Assembly: GCA_963784995.1 (NCBI GenBank)
Contig: CAWATZ010000002.1
Span: 124,001 to 188,000 of the forward strand
DNA: 64,000 bases
Source of the DNA: CAWATZ01 sp963784995
GTDB taxonomy: Bacteria; Planctomycetota; Planctomycetia; Gemmatales; Gemmataceae
Direction of reading: 5' to 3'
Shown here in pieces: positions 42,269-51,054 of the stretch. The notes under the pieces are model-generated. The model did not search any database. It was not told the origin of the DNA and saw only the letters and a list, made by a program, of their open reading frames with translations. The translations under genes and the position numbers were made by a program. Every line of letters begins with the position of its first letter. The stretch's first letter is position 1.

Positions 42269-45060
42269 ATGCTGTACCTGGTACTTGCCGTCATCCTTGC
42301 CGGAGCCGGCTGTCTGCTGCTGTTGCTCTATCTTCTCCTGGGCAAAGGGCCGAGGGTCCGGCGGGCCTTTCGCCGGATCGAGATGCTGCTGGACGAGGGG
42401 AACTGGCAGGAGGCCCTGCAGCAGATCGAAGCCCTCCAGGAAGAAACGGGTCTGACGGCGGATTCCGAGGAGAAGCTGGAGGGCTCCGCCGCCCGCTGGC
42501 TGGCCGAGCTGCGGTCGGTTTCGGGCAAGAGCCACCAGGCCGCCCTCGATACCGCCCTGAAGGAAAAACGCTTCGACGAGGCCCTCAAGCACGCCCTGAA
42601 GGCCAGCAACTACCTCCGCACCCCAGAAACCGAGGCCCGGGGGCGGGTGCTCGAGGCCATGCTGGCCGAGGTGCGCCGGCTGTTCGCAGCCGGCACCGGG
42701 CCGGGCGAGACCGCCGCCGTCTTCGAGCTGCTGGCCCGGTCCGCCCAGGTGGGTGTCCCATCTCCCGAAGTGTCCTTCTGGCAGGCCATGTGTTTGATCC
42801 GCCAGAACAAGCTGGAGCCGGCCCTGAACGTCCTGACCCAGATTCACGAGCAGGTCGGCAAGAGCAGCGTCGATCCGGGCCTGTACGTCGGCGGCGTCTT
42901 GCACCGGCTGGGCCGGCCGCAGGAGGCGATTCGCTTCCTCTCCGAGGCCAACCGGGTCGATCCGAACTGCTCCTTTGTCACCTGGCAGATGGGCGTCGCC
43001 CTGGTCGCCTCCGGCGGCGACAGCGGCCTGGCCATCCGCGCCTTGCAGCGGGCCCTGGGCCCGCGCGGTCTGCCACAGTGGACGCAGAACCCGCAAAAAG
43101 CCTGGGTGGAGAGCTTCCCCGAAGGCCGCTCCTTCATCCGCCGGCTGGCCTCACGGCACACTTACAACTGCCCCCTGTGGGGCAGCGACCTGAACATCAT
43201 CCTGCGGCAGGGGCACCTGGCCCTGGCCCAGGCGTACTATCGGCAGGGCTCCTACCAGGAGTCGGCCGACCTGTACGGTAAGCTGATGCAGGACAGCCCG
43301 CCGACGCTGGTGCTGCTCCGCGGCCTGGGTCTGAGCCTGGCCCGGCTGGGACGCTACGACCAGGCGTTCAAGCACTTGCGTGCCGCCCTGGAAATGGACC
43401 GCACCGACGCCCTGACCGCCGGCTACCTGGCCCTGTGCGGGGCCATGGGCAAGCCGACCAACCCCGACGATCGGCCGCGCAACGTCGAATGGGCCATTCG
43501 CCTGCTGGCCGGTTATCCCAACCCCAGCACCGCCGAGTGGGCCGGGATCTGCAGCTCCGTGTTCGCGGAAGCGCGCGAGCTGAACATGCCCCTCAGCGAG
43601 GAGCATCAGGTCCAGCTGTGCAACGTCCTGGCCTCGGTCAACGCCGTCGATCCGCCTGCGGCGGCCGCGTACAAGAACCTGGCTGGCACCTTTCCGCAGA
43701 GCGTGGTGCCGCGCTTCGCCTGGCTCTACTGCCAGTCGGCCACGGTCCACAACCTCAAGAGTCCGCAAGACCTGGACCTCTTTGGCCGCACGTTCCGCGA
43801 TGCCAACCCGGCCCGCGAGTTCTTCACCCGGCAGAAGTGGAACTTCGACGACGTCCAGTACAGTTACCTGGAGCGCTGCGCCGGCTGGCCCCCGGCAAGT
43901 TCCCGGAGCCGCTGGGACCGGAGTTCCCTGCACGCGGCGAGCAATTCCTGCTGGATCGGTCGCGCCAGGAGGAAGAGGCCGGCAAGAAGGAAGCGGCCCT
44001 GGCCGCCGTGGACGTGCTGCTGAAGCTGTCGCCGCGGTGCCTGCCCGGCTACGATCGGCTGGCCTGTCTGCACTATCGCAAGGGCGACCTGGAGCAGGCG
44101 GTGACCCTGCTCAACGGCTGGCACCGGCTCGACCCGGCCAACCACTGGCCGCTGGTCCGGCAGGCGATCATCGAGCAGGAACGCGGCAACGCCGAGCGCC
44201 GCAGCGCCGCCATCAACCAGGCCCTGGGCCTGACGGAAGGGCCCGTCCGGGCCTCGGTCGCCTTCCTCGGCGCCCGCCTGGCTCTGCGCCATGCTGTAGG
44301 GAACGCCCTCCGTGGCGTTCCGTCTGGGGCTCCGGCCGTGCCAGCGGAGGGGAACGCCACAGAGGGCGTTCCCTGCAGCCGGAGCGAGTCGCTGGACCAC
44401 ACGTTGACCTTGCTGCAAGAATGTTTGAGGGCCGACCCCAACCATACGGAAGCGCTCTGGTGCCTGGCGGCCGTGCGCTCGGTCCTGGGCGAGAAGGATC
44501 AGCTAAAGGAGCTGGCTCCGCACATGGACCGGCCGGCGGTCAAGGACGCCCGCTTCCATTACCTGGCAGCGGTGTGTCACCTGGCCAAGCAGGATTATCC
44601 GCGCGTGCTGGAGCTGAGCCAGCGTGCTGCCGCGGATGAGTCGCTGGCGGTGGAGAGCCAGTTCCTGATGGCCTGGGCCCACCTGCACATGAAGAACCCG
44701 GCCGCGGCCACGCAGGCGCTGCAAAAGGTAGCCGCCTCGGAGAAGTCGCCGTCCGCGATCCATGCCCGGGCCCTGCTGGGCCGGCTCGGTTACGATCGCT
44801 CGGGCTACGACGACGCGATCCGCTGGTGGAACCAAGTGGACGCGAAGAAACGCTCCGAATGGCGGCTGGACGAGCCGCTGCGGCAGACGGTGCTGCTGGC
44901 GGGGCTGCTGGCCCTGGACCGGGGGCAGTATGAACTGGCCGCTGAGCGCTTCCGCGAAGCAGGGAAGCTGGGTCTGCGCGACAAACGGCTGGGGCCGCTG
45001 CTGACGCTCGCACTGGTCAAGGCGGGGGAAAAGCTGTTGTTTGAGCAGGGGAAGAAGTGA
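42269..45060 (+). pseudogene. Membrane-anchored TPR protein with frameshift near 43876
   Basis: ATG at 42269 with GAGGAG upstream. Residues 1-25 are a single membrane segment (LVLAVILAGAGCLLLLLYLL), then many TPR helix pairs (LNVLTQIHEQVGKSSVDPGL, ALAQAYYRQGSYQESADLYG). The frame runs to YSYLERCAGW; a missing base near 43873-43876 is needed to rejoin RLAPGKFPEPLGPEF and the rest of the TPR region (AVTLLNGWHRLDPANHWPLV) to the stop at 45060, about 930 residues in all. A palindromic element at 44298-44374 is translated in frame. Placed between the first Hsp70 and GrpE genes, it probably gathers chaperones or clients at the membrane. The gap may be a sequencing error. Confidence 0.8.
44298..44374. 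repeat. In-frame palindromic element inside the TPR gene
   Basis: Arms 44298-44321 and 44351-44374 (24 nt) pair with one mismatch. The encoded stretch (VGNALRGVPSG, EGNATEGVPCS) interrupts the TPR helices without breaking the frame. Confidence 0.9.
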
Positions 45061-45082
45061 GGGGGCTCGACTCCTCACTTCA

Positions 45083-45140
45083 ACGAGCCGCCGGGTTTAT
45101 CCCGGCGGAAAAGACCGCCGGGATAAACCCGGCGGCTCGT
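45083..45140. repeat. 58-bp palindrome, identical copy at 57352-57409
   Basis: Arms 45083-45108 and 45115-45140 are perfect reverse complements with a 6-nt loop. The whole 58-bp element is repeated base for base at 57352-57409. Confidence 0.96.
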
Positions 45141-45178
45141 CGGGATATCGGAGAAAGAACACCAAGGAGCTGATCTCG

Positions 45179-46828
45179 ATGCCCGCACTGGACGTGCTTG
45201 AAGTCGTTCCCGAAGAGGAAGTGGACACCACGCGCTTCGGGCAGGCCGCCGGCTTCCTGGAGCAAGCTGCCAAGACCGGGGCCAACGATCCCAACGTCCA
45301 CTATCTGCTGGCGATGGCCTACAAACGCCAGGGCAAGACCAACGAGGCCCGCGCCGCCCTGCGCAAGATCACCCGTCCCGACGGCAACGTCCTGCTGCAA
45401 ATGGCCCTGCTGTCGCTGCGTGAAGGCAACCTTCCCCAGGGGGAGGGCGAACTGGTGCGGGCCTGGGAAGCGGACCAGACCTCTTACGAGATCGCCTACA
45501 ACCTGCTGCTCACCCAGCTGACCCTGGGCAAGGTGGAAGCCTGTCTGACCGTGCTGCCGAAGGCCATCGAACTGGCCGGCAAGAGCCAGGGTCCGGCCGG
45601 CACACCTGGCAGTACCGCCGCCGACGAGGTCCGCTTCCTCAAGATCCTCCAGGCCCTGCTCCACAACTGCGTCCGCAAACCCGGCGAGTATCGGTCCGAC
45701 CCCGTCCTGGAGCAGCTGACGGCGCAGGACGAGCAGCGGCTCCTCCGGGTCATCCGCAGCCTGGGCCAGCTGGACACGGTTCACACGCTGCTCAAGGGAC
45801 TCTCCGACGCCAGGCCGCGCAGCGGTCCGGTGCGCGAGGCCTACGTCGAATCGGTGCTGGTCAAGAGCAAGGACTTGATGGACAGGTGTGCCTGGACCGA
45901 GGCAGAGATGCTGCTGCGTCCCCTGGCCCGCGACCGCAGCGCCAGCCGCTCGGCCCAGGTGGCTCTGCTCAACCTGCTCGGCTGCTGCTCGGCCATGACC
46001 CAGGACTTCGACAGCGCCATCACCAGCTTCAACGCGGCGCTGAAGCTCACGCCCAACGATCCCCGGCTGCACCAGAACATGGCCCTGACCTACGAGCTGC
46101 AGGGCAGTCTGTCCGACGCCGATCCGCACTGGAACCGCTATTTTGATCTGCTGGACAACAAGCTGCCGGCCCCGTCCGACATTCCCGACTACAAGGACTC
46201 GCTGGCCTACGAAAGCCTGAGCCGGCTGGCCTTGCGCTATCACGAGAAGGAGAAATGGAGCCACGCTCTGGGCTACGTCCAGCGCGCCAGCCGGCTGCGG
46301 CCCAATTGTCCCGATACGCTCGAACGGCTGTTCCATCTATACAATCACAACAAGCAGACCAACGACGCCCGCAAGACGCTTGACAAGCTGCGCCGGCTCC
46401 GGCCCGACGATCCGCAGATCGAGCTGTACGAGCTGGACCTGATCGAGGTCAAGAACCTCAACGACATCGAACGGCTGCTGATGGACATTGACACGATCCT
46501 GAAGCGTCATCCGGGCGATGCCCGGGTCGAGGAGCGGGCGGTCAGCATGGTGGGCAACGTGATTCCGCTGATGGGCAACCTGTGCGATCAGCTCACCGAT
46601 CAGATGAGCAAGGTGATCGACCAGGTCCGGCACCTGCCCAACTACCAGATCAACTGGTCGGCGGTGCGGGAGGTGATGCGCGACCTGCTCAAGGAGTTCC
46701 AGAAGCTGCGACGCATCACGGGCAAATGTCTGCCGCTGGTAACCGGCGACGAACACAAACGAATCATCCGCGACCTGGCCGAGCACATCGACAAGAAGAT
46801 GGAAGCGTGCCGGTCCATGGGGGCCTGA
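45179..46828 (+). CDS. Soluble TPR protein of the Hsp70 operon
   Basis: A 549-residue protein from ATG 45179, with AAGGAG upstream; the longer frame passes through the palindrome and is not used. TPR-like pairs run from residue 20 to 430 (AAGFLEQAAKTGANDPNVHY, SAITSFNAALKLTPNDPRLH, DARKTLDKLRRLRPDDPQIE). The last 110 residues form a charged helical domain (DQMSKVIDQVRHLPNYQINW) not recognised. No signal peptide. It probably works as a scaffold or co-chaperone with the neighbouring Hsp70s. Confidence 0.85.
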   Translation: MPALDVLEVVPEEEVDTTRFGQAAGFLEQAAKTGANDPNVHYLLAMAYKRQGKTNEARAALRKITRPDGNVLLQMALLSLREGNLPQGEGELVRAWEADQTSYEIAYNLLLTQLTLGKVEACLTVLPKAIELAGKSQGPAGTPGSTAADEVRFLKILQALLHNCVRKPGEYRSDPVLEQLTAQDEQRLLRVIRSLGQLDTVHTLLKGLSDARPRSGPVREAYVESVLVKSKDLMDRCAWTEAEMLLRPLARDRSASRSAQVALLNLLGCCSAMTQDFDSAITSFNAALKLTPNDPRLHQNMALTYELQGSLSDADPHWNRYFDLLDNKLPAPSDIPDYKDSLAYESLSRLALRYHEKEKWSHALGYVQRASRLRPNCPDTLERLFHLYNHNKQTNDARKTLDKLRRLRPDDPQIELYELDLIEVKNLNDIERLLMDIDTILKRHPGDARVEERAVSMVGNVIPLMGNLCDQLTDQMSKVIDQVRHLPNYQINWSAVREVMRDLLKEFQKLRRITGKCLPLVTGDEHKRIIRDLAEHIDKKMEACRSMGA

Positions 46829-46849
46829 GCTGAACAACAAGGAGCGCAC

Positions 46850-47353
46850 GTGGCCAACAATGCCAATCCGGTGGTCCTCGAGCTGGCCAGTCTGCCGCGC
46901 GAGCAGGTCGGCCCGTTCTTTCTGCTGGGCCTGCCCAAGGAGGCCGACCAGGACCAGATCGAAAAACACTGGGTCGATCGGGTCAAGTGGTGCTTGCAGA
47001 ACAAGGTGAAGATGTCGCGCGAGGACGTGAACTGGGCCCACGAGATGCTCAAGGACCTGGCCAGCCGGATTCGCTCCGACGTGAGCAGCCTGAACGTGGA
47101 CACGTCCGAGGGGGTGCTGAACAAGCTGGCCCGGCGTTACGGCAGTGGCGAGCAAGGAAGAATGTGGCAACCGCTTGACAGCGAGAAGCCGCTCGCCGAG
47201 TATAGTCCTGCAGCCGAGGTGCCTACCGCGGAGTCGGTGCGGTCGGCCCTGACCGTGCCCGAGGTCCCGGAGGAGTTGCCGGCCGTCTGGCAATTGCTCC
47301 AGCGGCTGGCCCAGACCGCTCTGGATCCGTGGACTGTGGAACTACCCCGTTAG
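46850..47353 (+). CDS. J-like protein without visible HPD motif
   Basis: A 167-residue protein from GTG 46850 with AAGGAG 7 nt upstream. The segment PFFLLGLPKEADQDQIEKHW followed by VDRVKWCLQNKVKMSREDVN resembles the first helices of a J domain, and DVNWAHEMLKDLASRIRSDV a following helix, but the HPD tripeptide that activates Hsp70 is absent. The last 60 residues are proline-rich. Its place directly before the GrpE-like gene suggests a diverged co-chaperone. The J-domain call is tentative. Confidence 0.65.
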   Translation: MANNANPVVLELASLPREQVGPFFLLGLPKEADQDQIEKHWVDRVKWCLQNKVKMSREDVNWAHEMLKDLASRIRSDVSSLNVDTSEGVLNKLARRYGSGEQGRMWQPLDSEKPLAEYSPAAEVPTAESVRSALTVPEVPEELPAVWQLLQRLAQTALDPWTVELPR

Positions 47354-47403
47354 AGGTCGAGCTGGACCGAGCCGGCTCGCCGCTGATTTCAGGATTTTGC
47401 TCC

Positions 47404-48012
47404 ATGAACGACGAAATACTGGGGGGCATCCCCGGTGCCGAATCACCCCTGGGAAGCCGCGGTGAACAGACGCTGGGCTCCTCCACCATTTTTCGCCTCT
47501 GCGAGGAAGTGATTCAGCTGCGCGAGAAGAACGATCGGCAGCACAAGCTGTTCGATCAGACGATGGTCAAGATCAAGGATGAACTGAAGGCCCTCTTCCA
47601 CGAGTTCGCCCGGCAGACCCAGACCGCCTATGGCCAGCTCAAGCAGGAGATCCAGGGAGAAAAACGTTTCAGCCTGGCACTGCTGACCCTGCTCCTGGAG
47701 ATCCACCAGGAGCTGGACCACATCATGAAGAACCAGCCGGCCGACCTGACCAACGTCGAGGCGCTCAAAGGCTGGATCGACAGCGTGGCCGTGCAATCGC
47801 GGAAGGTCAAGGCGCTGCTGCTGCAGCATGGCATCCACGAATACGATGCGGTGCTGGGTGCGCCCTACAACCCGGCCCTGCACGAGCGCGTCGGCAGCAT
47901 GCGCAAGGACGGCATGGGCCCGCTGCTGGTGGCCGAACAGCGCGAACCGGGCTACGCCAGCCAGCAGCCCGACTTCAAGATTGTGCGGGCCAAGGTGATT
48001 GTGTCGGAGTGA
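47404..48012 (+). CDS. GrpE-like nucleotide exchange factor
   Basis: A 202-residue protein: a coiled coil (RLCEEVIQLREKNDRQHKLF, ARQTQTAYGQLKQEIQ) followed by the GrpE beta-head: LLLQHGIHEYDAVLGAPYNP, LHERVGSMRKDGMGPLLVAE, and FKIVRAKVIVSE at the end. The head fits GrpE, in which this domain opens the Hsp70 nucleotide cleft. It is likely dedicated to the two Hsp70s of this operon. I chose the ATG at 47404; the frame extends upstream over the end of the J-like gene. Confidence 0.8.
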   Translation: MNDEILGGIPGAESPLGSRGEQTLGSSTIFRLCEEVIQLREKNDRQHKLFDQTMVKIKDELKALFHEFARQTQTAYGQLKQEIQGEKRFSLALLTLLLEIHQELDHIMKNQPADLTNVEALKGWIDSVAVQSRKVKALLLQHGIHEYDAVLGAPYNPALHERVGSMRKDGMGPLLVAEQREPGYASQQPDFKIVRAKVIVSE

Positions 48013-48014
48013 AC

Positions 48015-48163
48015 CCACCCCGGGTTGCGCTGCGCTCCACCCGGGGCTTCAGTCCCCAAGGCAAAGGAGTAAAGCCCCGGGTGGAGCGCAGCGCAACCCG
48101 GGGCTTCAGTCCCCAAGGCAAAGGAGTAAAGCCCCGGGTGGAGCGCAGCGCAACCCGGGGTGG
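48015..48163. repeat. Palindrome with tandem 57-bp extension (ACCCCGGG family)
   Basis: A left arm (48015 on) is followed by two successive right arms, each joined by the spacer TCAGTCCCCAAGGCAAAGG, giving a partly tandem array. The arm is shared with 2610-2700 and 60876-60968. The array lies between the GrpE-like gene and the second Hsp70. Confidence 0.93.
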
Positions 48164-48299
48164 CGAAATCCCGCCCGCAAAGGGTGCGGCGGGTTGGACG
48201 AATAACTACAATGAGCTGGTCCGCTGTGGCGGACGGGGAACAGTCGAGAGGTCTCCCGGTTCCCAGCTCCCCCTGTTACCGCAACGAGGTTTGTAACTC

Positions 48300-50039
48300 A
48301 TGCCCTACATCGGCATCGACTTTGGCACCAGCAACTCGGTGGTGGCCAATTTCCAGTACGGTCAGGCGGAAGTGGTCCCCAACCACGAGGGCCAGAAGTG
48401 GACCCCCTCCATCGTCACGCTGCGGCGCGACGGCACCCTGGCCTTCGGTCAGGAAGCCAAGGAAAACTTTGACGAGAACCGGTCCATCCGCTCGATCAAG
48501 CGCATCCTGGGCACGCCGGAGCGGGTGCCGCTGGTCGGCCAGAACCTGCGCACCGAGCAGATTGCCGTGATGCTCTTCAGCCTGCTGAAGAAGGACGCCG
48601 AGCAGGTTCTGGGCGAAACCTTCCTCAAGGCCGTGGTCACCATCCCGGCCAACTCCAAGGGCCTGGCCCGCCACGCCACCAAGCTCTGCGCTGGAGCGGC
48701 CAGTCTGCAGGTGCTGACCCTGATCAACGAGCCGACGGCGGCGGCCATCTGCTACGGTCTGAACGCGCAGGACGATCAGACAGTGCTGGTCTACGACTTC
48801 GGCGGCGGCACCCTGGACGTGACCGTCCTGCGCATCCATCACGGCATGTTCGAGGAGATCGCCTCCAAGGGCATCGGCAAGCTGGGAGGCGACGACGTGG
48901 ACGCCCTGCTGGCCAAGCTGCTGGCCGACCGGTTCCAGCAGAAGACCGGCTTCGACATCATGAACAGCCCCTACAAGCAGCAGTTCATGCTGGCCTGCGA
49001 GCGAGCGAAGATCGATCTGTCGAGCGAGCAGACCGCCGTGGCCCGCAAGGCGATGATCGTTCCCGAAAAGCACCTGAACCTGGAAGAGGAGATCGACCGT
49101 GGAGCCTTCGAGCGGACCATCATGCCGCTGATCGTCAAGTCAGGCACCGCCATCGACGAGGCCCTGAAGCTGCGCGGCATGCGGCCCAAGGACATCGACC
49201 GGATCCTGCTCGTGGGCGGCACCAGCAAGATCCCGCTGATCCGCCGGTTCGTGTCCGAGAAGCTGGCCGGCAAGGAGCCCGAGTCGTTTGAGCGCGTCGA
49301 TCCGATGACCTGCGTGGCCCAGGGAGCGTCCATTGTCTCGGCCATCCTCCAGGGCGGCCCCGGCCTCGATCAGTACGCCTACAGCGTCAAGCTGGAGCAT
49401 TCGCTCTGTGCCAACCCGGTCGATCAGCGGACCAACCGGGTCTATCTCGATCCCATCATCAAGCGCGGCGCCGACATTCCCTGCTCGTTCAACAAGACCT
49501 ATTACCCCGTGGCCGACCCGGCCGACCGGGTCATGATCAGCGTCTACGAGGGCGACATCTACGATTCGCCGGAGAGCCCGGAGAACGTCAAGCTGGCCGA
49601 GATCCCGTGGGAATTCAAGCCGCCGCGGCCCCAGAAGGACGCTGGCCTGGAGGTTTGCTACGAGTACGGCGACGACGGCATCCTCACCGTGCAGATCCAG
49701 GACGTCTACGCCGGGCAGAAGAAGCGCTTTGCCATCCAGCAAACCGGCGAGGACCAGATGAACGCCTCGCAGCTGATCAAGCTCAAGGAGATCAACCGCG
49801 AGCTGATCAACAAGACCATGGAGCTGGAGAACACGCAGGAGTTCAAGGACGCCAGCGAAGTGCTGCGGAAGACCGAGCAGGACGTGATCCCGCGCATCGA
49901 GAACCCGGAGGATCGCCGCGAGCTGGAGGACCTGTGCCGGCAGGTGCGGCAGGCGATGGGCTCCGGCGACCGCAAGAAGATGGAGGAGGCCAGCGCCACG
50001 CTCAATGATCGCCTGCTGAACTACGCCTATCTGCTGTAA
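48300..50039 (+). CDS. Second Hsp70, compact
   Basis: A 579-residue Hsp70-family protein: YIGIDFGTSNSVVANFQYGQ, INEPTAAAICYGLN, LVYDFGGGTLDVTVL, ILLVGGTSKIPLIRRFV. The ATPase half is well kept; the C-terminal half (from about residue 370) is shorter than in DnaK, with a beta part (CYEYGDDGILTVQIQDVYAG) and a helical tail ending EASATLNDRLLNYAYLL. It is closer to ordinary DnaK than the 907-residue copy but lacks the full lid. The ATG spans the 48300/48301 line. It is downstream of grpE, and the whole set forms one direction of genes from 39.4 to 50.7 kb. Confidence 0.92.
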   Translation: MPYIGIDFGTSNSVVANFQYGQAEVVPNHEGQKWTPSIVTLRRDGTLAFGQEAKENFDENRSIRSIKRILGTPERVPLVGQNLRTEQIAVMLFSLLKKDAEQVLGETFLKAVVTIPANSKGLARHATKLCAGAASLQVLTLINEPTAAAICYGLNAQDDQTVLVYDFGGGTLDVTVLRIHHGMFEEIASKGIGKLGGDDVDALLAKLLADRFQQKTGFDIMNSPYKQQFMLACERAKIDLSSEQTAVARKAMIVPEKHLNLEEEIDRGAFERTIMPLIVKSGTAIDEALKLRGMRPKDIDRILLVGGTSKIPLIRRFVSEKLAGKEPESFERVDPMTCVAQGASIVSAILQGGPGLDQYAYSVKLEHSLCANPVDQRTNRVYLDPIIKRGADIPCSFNKTYYPVADPADRVMISVYEGDIYDSPESPENVKLAEIPWEFKPPRPQKDAGLEVCYEYGDDGILTVQIQDVYAGQKKRFAIQQTGEDQMNASQLIKLKEINRELINKTMELENTQEFKDASEVLRKTEQDVIPRIENPEDRRELEDLCRQVRQAMGSGDRKKMEEASATLNDRLLNYAYLL

Positions 50040-50055
50040 GATGCACTCACAGCAA

Positions 50056-50140
50056 GGCGAGCCGGGAGCGTCAGCGACCGGAGCAAACAAGCGTCCGCAA
50101 CCGGAGCGCGTTCTCCGGTCGCTGACGCTCCCGGCTCGCC
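50056..50140. repeat. Palindromic repeat, 27-nt arms
   Basis: GGCGAGCCGGGAGCGTCAGC begins the left arm (50056-50082); the right arm is 50114-50140, perfect complement, loop 31 nt. It lies between the second Hsp70 and the zinc-ribbon gene. Confidence 0.93.
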
Positions 50141-50163
50141 CTTTATAGTGACGGACAAGCACC

Positions 50164-50700
50164 ATGATCACCTGTCCCATGTGCAAGAAGAAGCTCTCAA
50201 CAGCCACTCCCGTGAAGGAATGTCCGTCGTGTCGCTGTGACGTCTCCTTACTGGTGGATTACGTGCAACATCTTCGAGAAGGGCTGGTCCAGGCCGATGC
50301 CTTCACTCGGTCGGGCGAACTGGGCGAGGCGGTCTGGGCCTACCTGGAAGTGCTGGAGATCGACCCCGACAACGCCACGGCCCGCCGCCAGGTGGGCAAG
50401 GTGGTCACCGCCGTGCGCCAGTTCGACCAGACCGCACCCGGTCGGCGCTTCCTCAAGCGCATCCAGAAACAGAACCGCTTCCGCCGCTGGATGGCCCGGG
50501 CGAATGAGGACGGCGAGCTGACCAGCTGGTTCGCCAACCTGGGCTGGTTTATCCTGTTCGTGGGCATCTTTCTGCTGGGCTACTTCCTCCGCGATCTGCA
50601 GTACAAGCCAGCCTCCCCGACCGAGCAGGAGAAGAGTGAAAAGAAAGAAGCGAGAATTTCTTTCGTTTCGCGATTGACAGGCGATCGGTCTGTCCTATAA
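50164..50700 (+). CDS. Zinc-ribbon, TPR-like, single-pass membrane protein
   Basis: A 178-residue protein. Residues 1-30 are a zinc ribbon (CPMCKKK, CPSCRC); residues 40-90 a TPR-like pair (GELGEAVWAYLEVLEIDPDN); residues about 118-143 one membrane segment (ANLGWFILFVGIFLLGYFLR); the rest is a short charged tail. It ends the chaperone operon. The rRNA promoter lies across its last codons, and its TAA overlaps the -10 box. Function unknown; it could tether the chaperones to the membrane. Confidence 0.8.
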   Translation: MITCPMCKKKLSTATPVKECPSCRCDVSLLVDYVQHLREGLVQADAFTRSGELGEAVWAYLEVLEIDPDNATARRQVGKVVTAVRQFDQTAPGRRFLKRIQKQNRFRRWMARANEDGELTSWFANLGWFILFVGIFLLGYFLRDLQYKPASPTEQEKSEKKEARISFVSRLTGDRSVL

Positions 50701-50701
50701 T
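50674..50701 (+). promoter_or_regulatory. Strong sigma-70-type promoter of the tRNA/rRNA locus
   Basis: TTGACA at 50674-50679 and TATAAT at 50696-50701, 16 nt apart, are perfect consensus boxes, rare in such GC-rich DNA. Both lie within the 3' end of the preceding gene. It faces the leader ORF, tRNAs and 23S gene. Confidence 0.85.
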
Positions 50702-50733
50702 TCTCCTTGCGGTACTATTCCGGAGGTTTGTTC

Positions 50734-50772
50734 ATGACCATGCGCTCCATTCCCGAAATCATGACAGGGTGA
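50734..50772 (+). CDS. 12-codon leader ORF between promoter and terminator
   Basis: ATG at 50734 with CGGAGG 7 nt upstream encodes MTMRSIPEIMTG and stops at 50770-50772. Its position after a strong promoter and before a terminator is that of an attenuation leader peptide. Whether it is translated is not known. Confidence 0.45.
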   Translation: MTMRSIPEIMTG

Positions 50773-50803
50773 CGCCTTATCCGAATCCGCTGGGCTGGAT
50801 AGG

Positions 50804-50830
50804 GCCAAACCGTTCGGGTTTGGCTTTTTT
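50804..50830 (+). terminator. Intrinsic terminator upstream of tRNA-Ile
   Basis: GCCAAACC (50804-50811) and GGTTTGGC pair around the loop, followed by TTTTTTG. It stands 100 nt after the promoter and 22 nt before tRNA-Ile, so it would end or attenuate transcription before the rRNA genes. Confidence 0.8.
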
Positions 50831-50851
50831 GTTTCCAGGAGGGACGCAAGA

Positions 50852-50925
50852 GCGGGTATAGCTCAGTTGGCTAGAGCGCAGCTCTGATAAAGCTGAGGTC
50901 CTTGGTTCGAGCCCAAGTACCCGCA
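50852..50925 (+). tRNA. tRNA-Ile (GAT)
   Basis: Acceptor GCGGGTA pairs with TACCCGC; D-arm GCTC/GAGC; anticodon loop CTGATAA on stem CAGCT/AGCTG gives GAT; T-arm has GGTTCGAGCC. Discriminator A; CCA is not encoded. Standard rRNA-spacer tRNA. Confidence 0.95.
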
Positions 50926-50956
50926 TTAGGGGATGTGAAAAATAGCAAATAAGACC

Positions 50957-51028
50957 GGGGATGTAGCTCAGTGGGAGAGCACCTGCTTTGCAAGCAGGAT
51001 GTCAGGGGTTCGAGTCCCCTCATCTCCA
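50957..51028 (+). tRNA. tRNA-Ala (TGC)
   Basis: Acceptor GGGGATG pairs with CATCTCC (one G-T); anticodon stem CCTGC/GCAGG with loop TTTGCAA gives TGC; T-arm GGGGTTCGAGTCCCC. Discriminator A; CCA not encoded. Follows tRNA-Ile by 31 nt, as in bacterial 16S-23S spacers, though no 16S gene precedes it here. Confidence 0.95.
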
Positions 51029-51054
51029 TCTGGAAAAGAAAAACGCCAGAAGGG

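Noticed and set aside
45083..45140. Rho-independent terminator
   Set aside because: No T-tract follows either arm, and elements of the same kind are translated inside genes, so termination is not their general role.
48015..48163. Possible short CRISPR array
   Set aside because: Only two 57-bp units with identical spacers that pair with each other; no unique spacers and no cas genes.
50164..50850. A 16S rRNA gene upstream of tRNA-Ile
   Set aside because: No 16S signatures are present; the region is a protein gene, promoter, leader and terminator.
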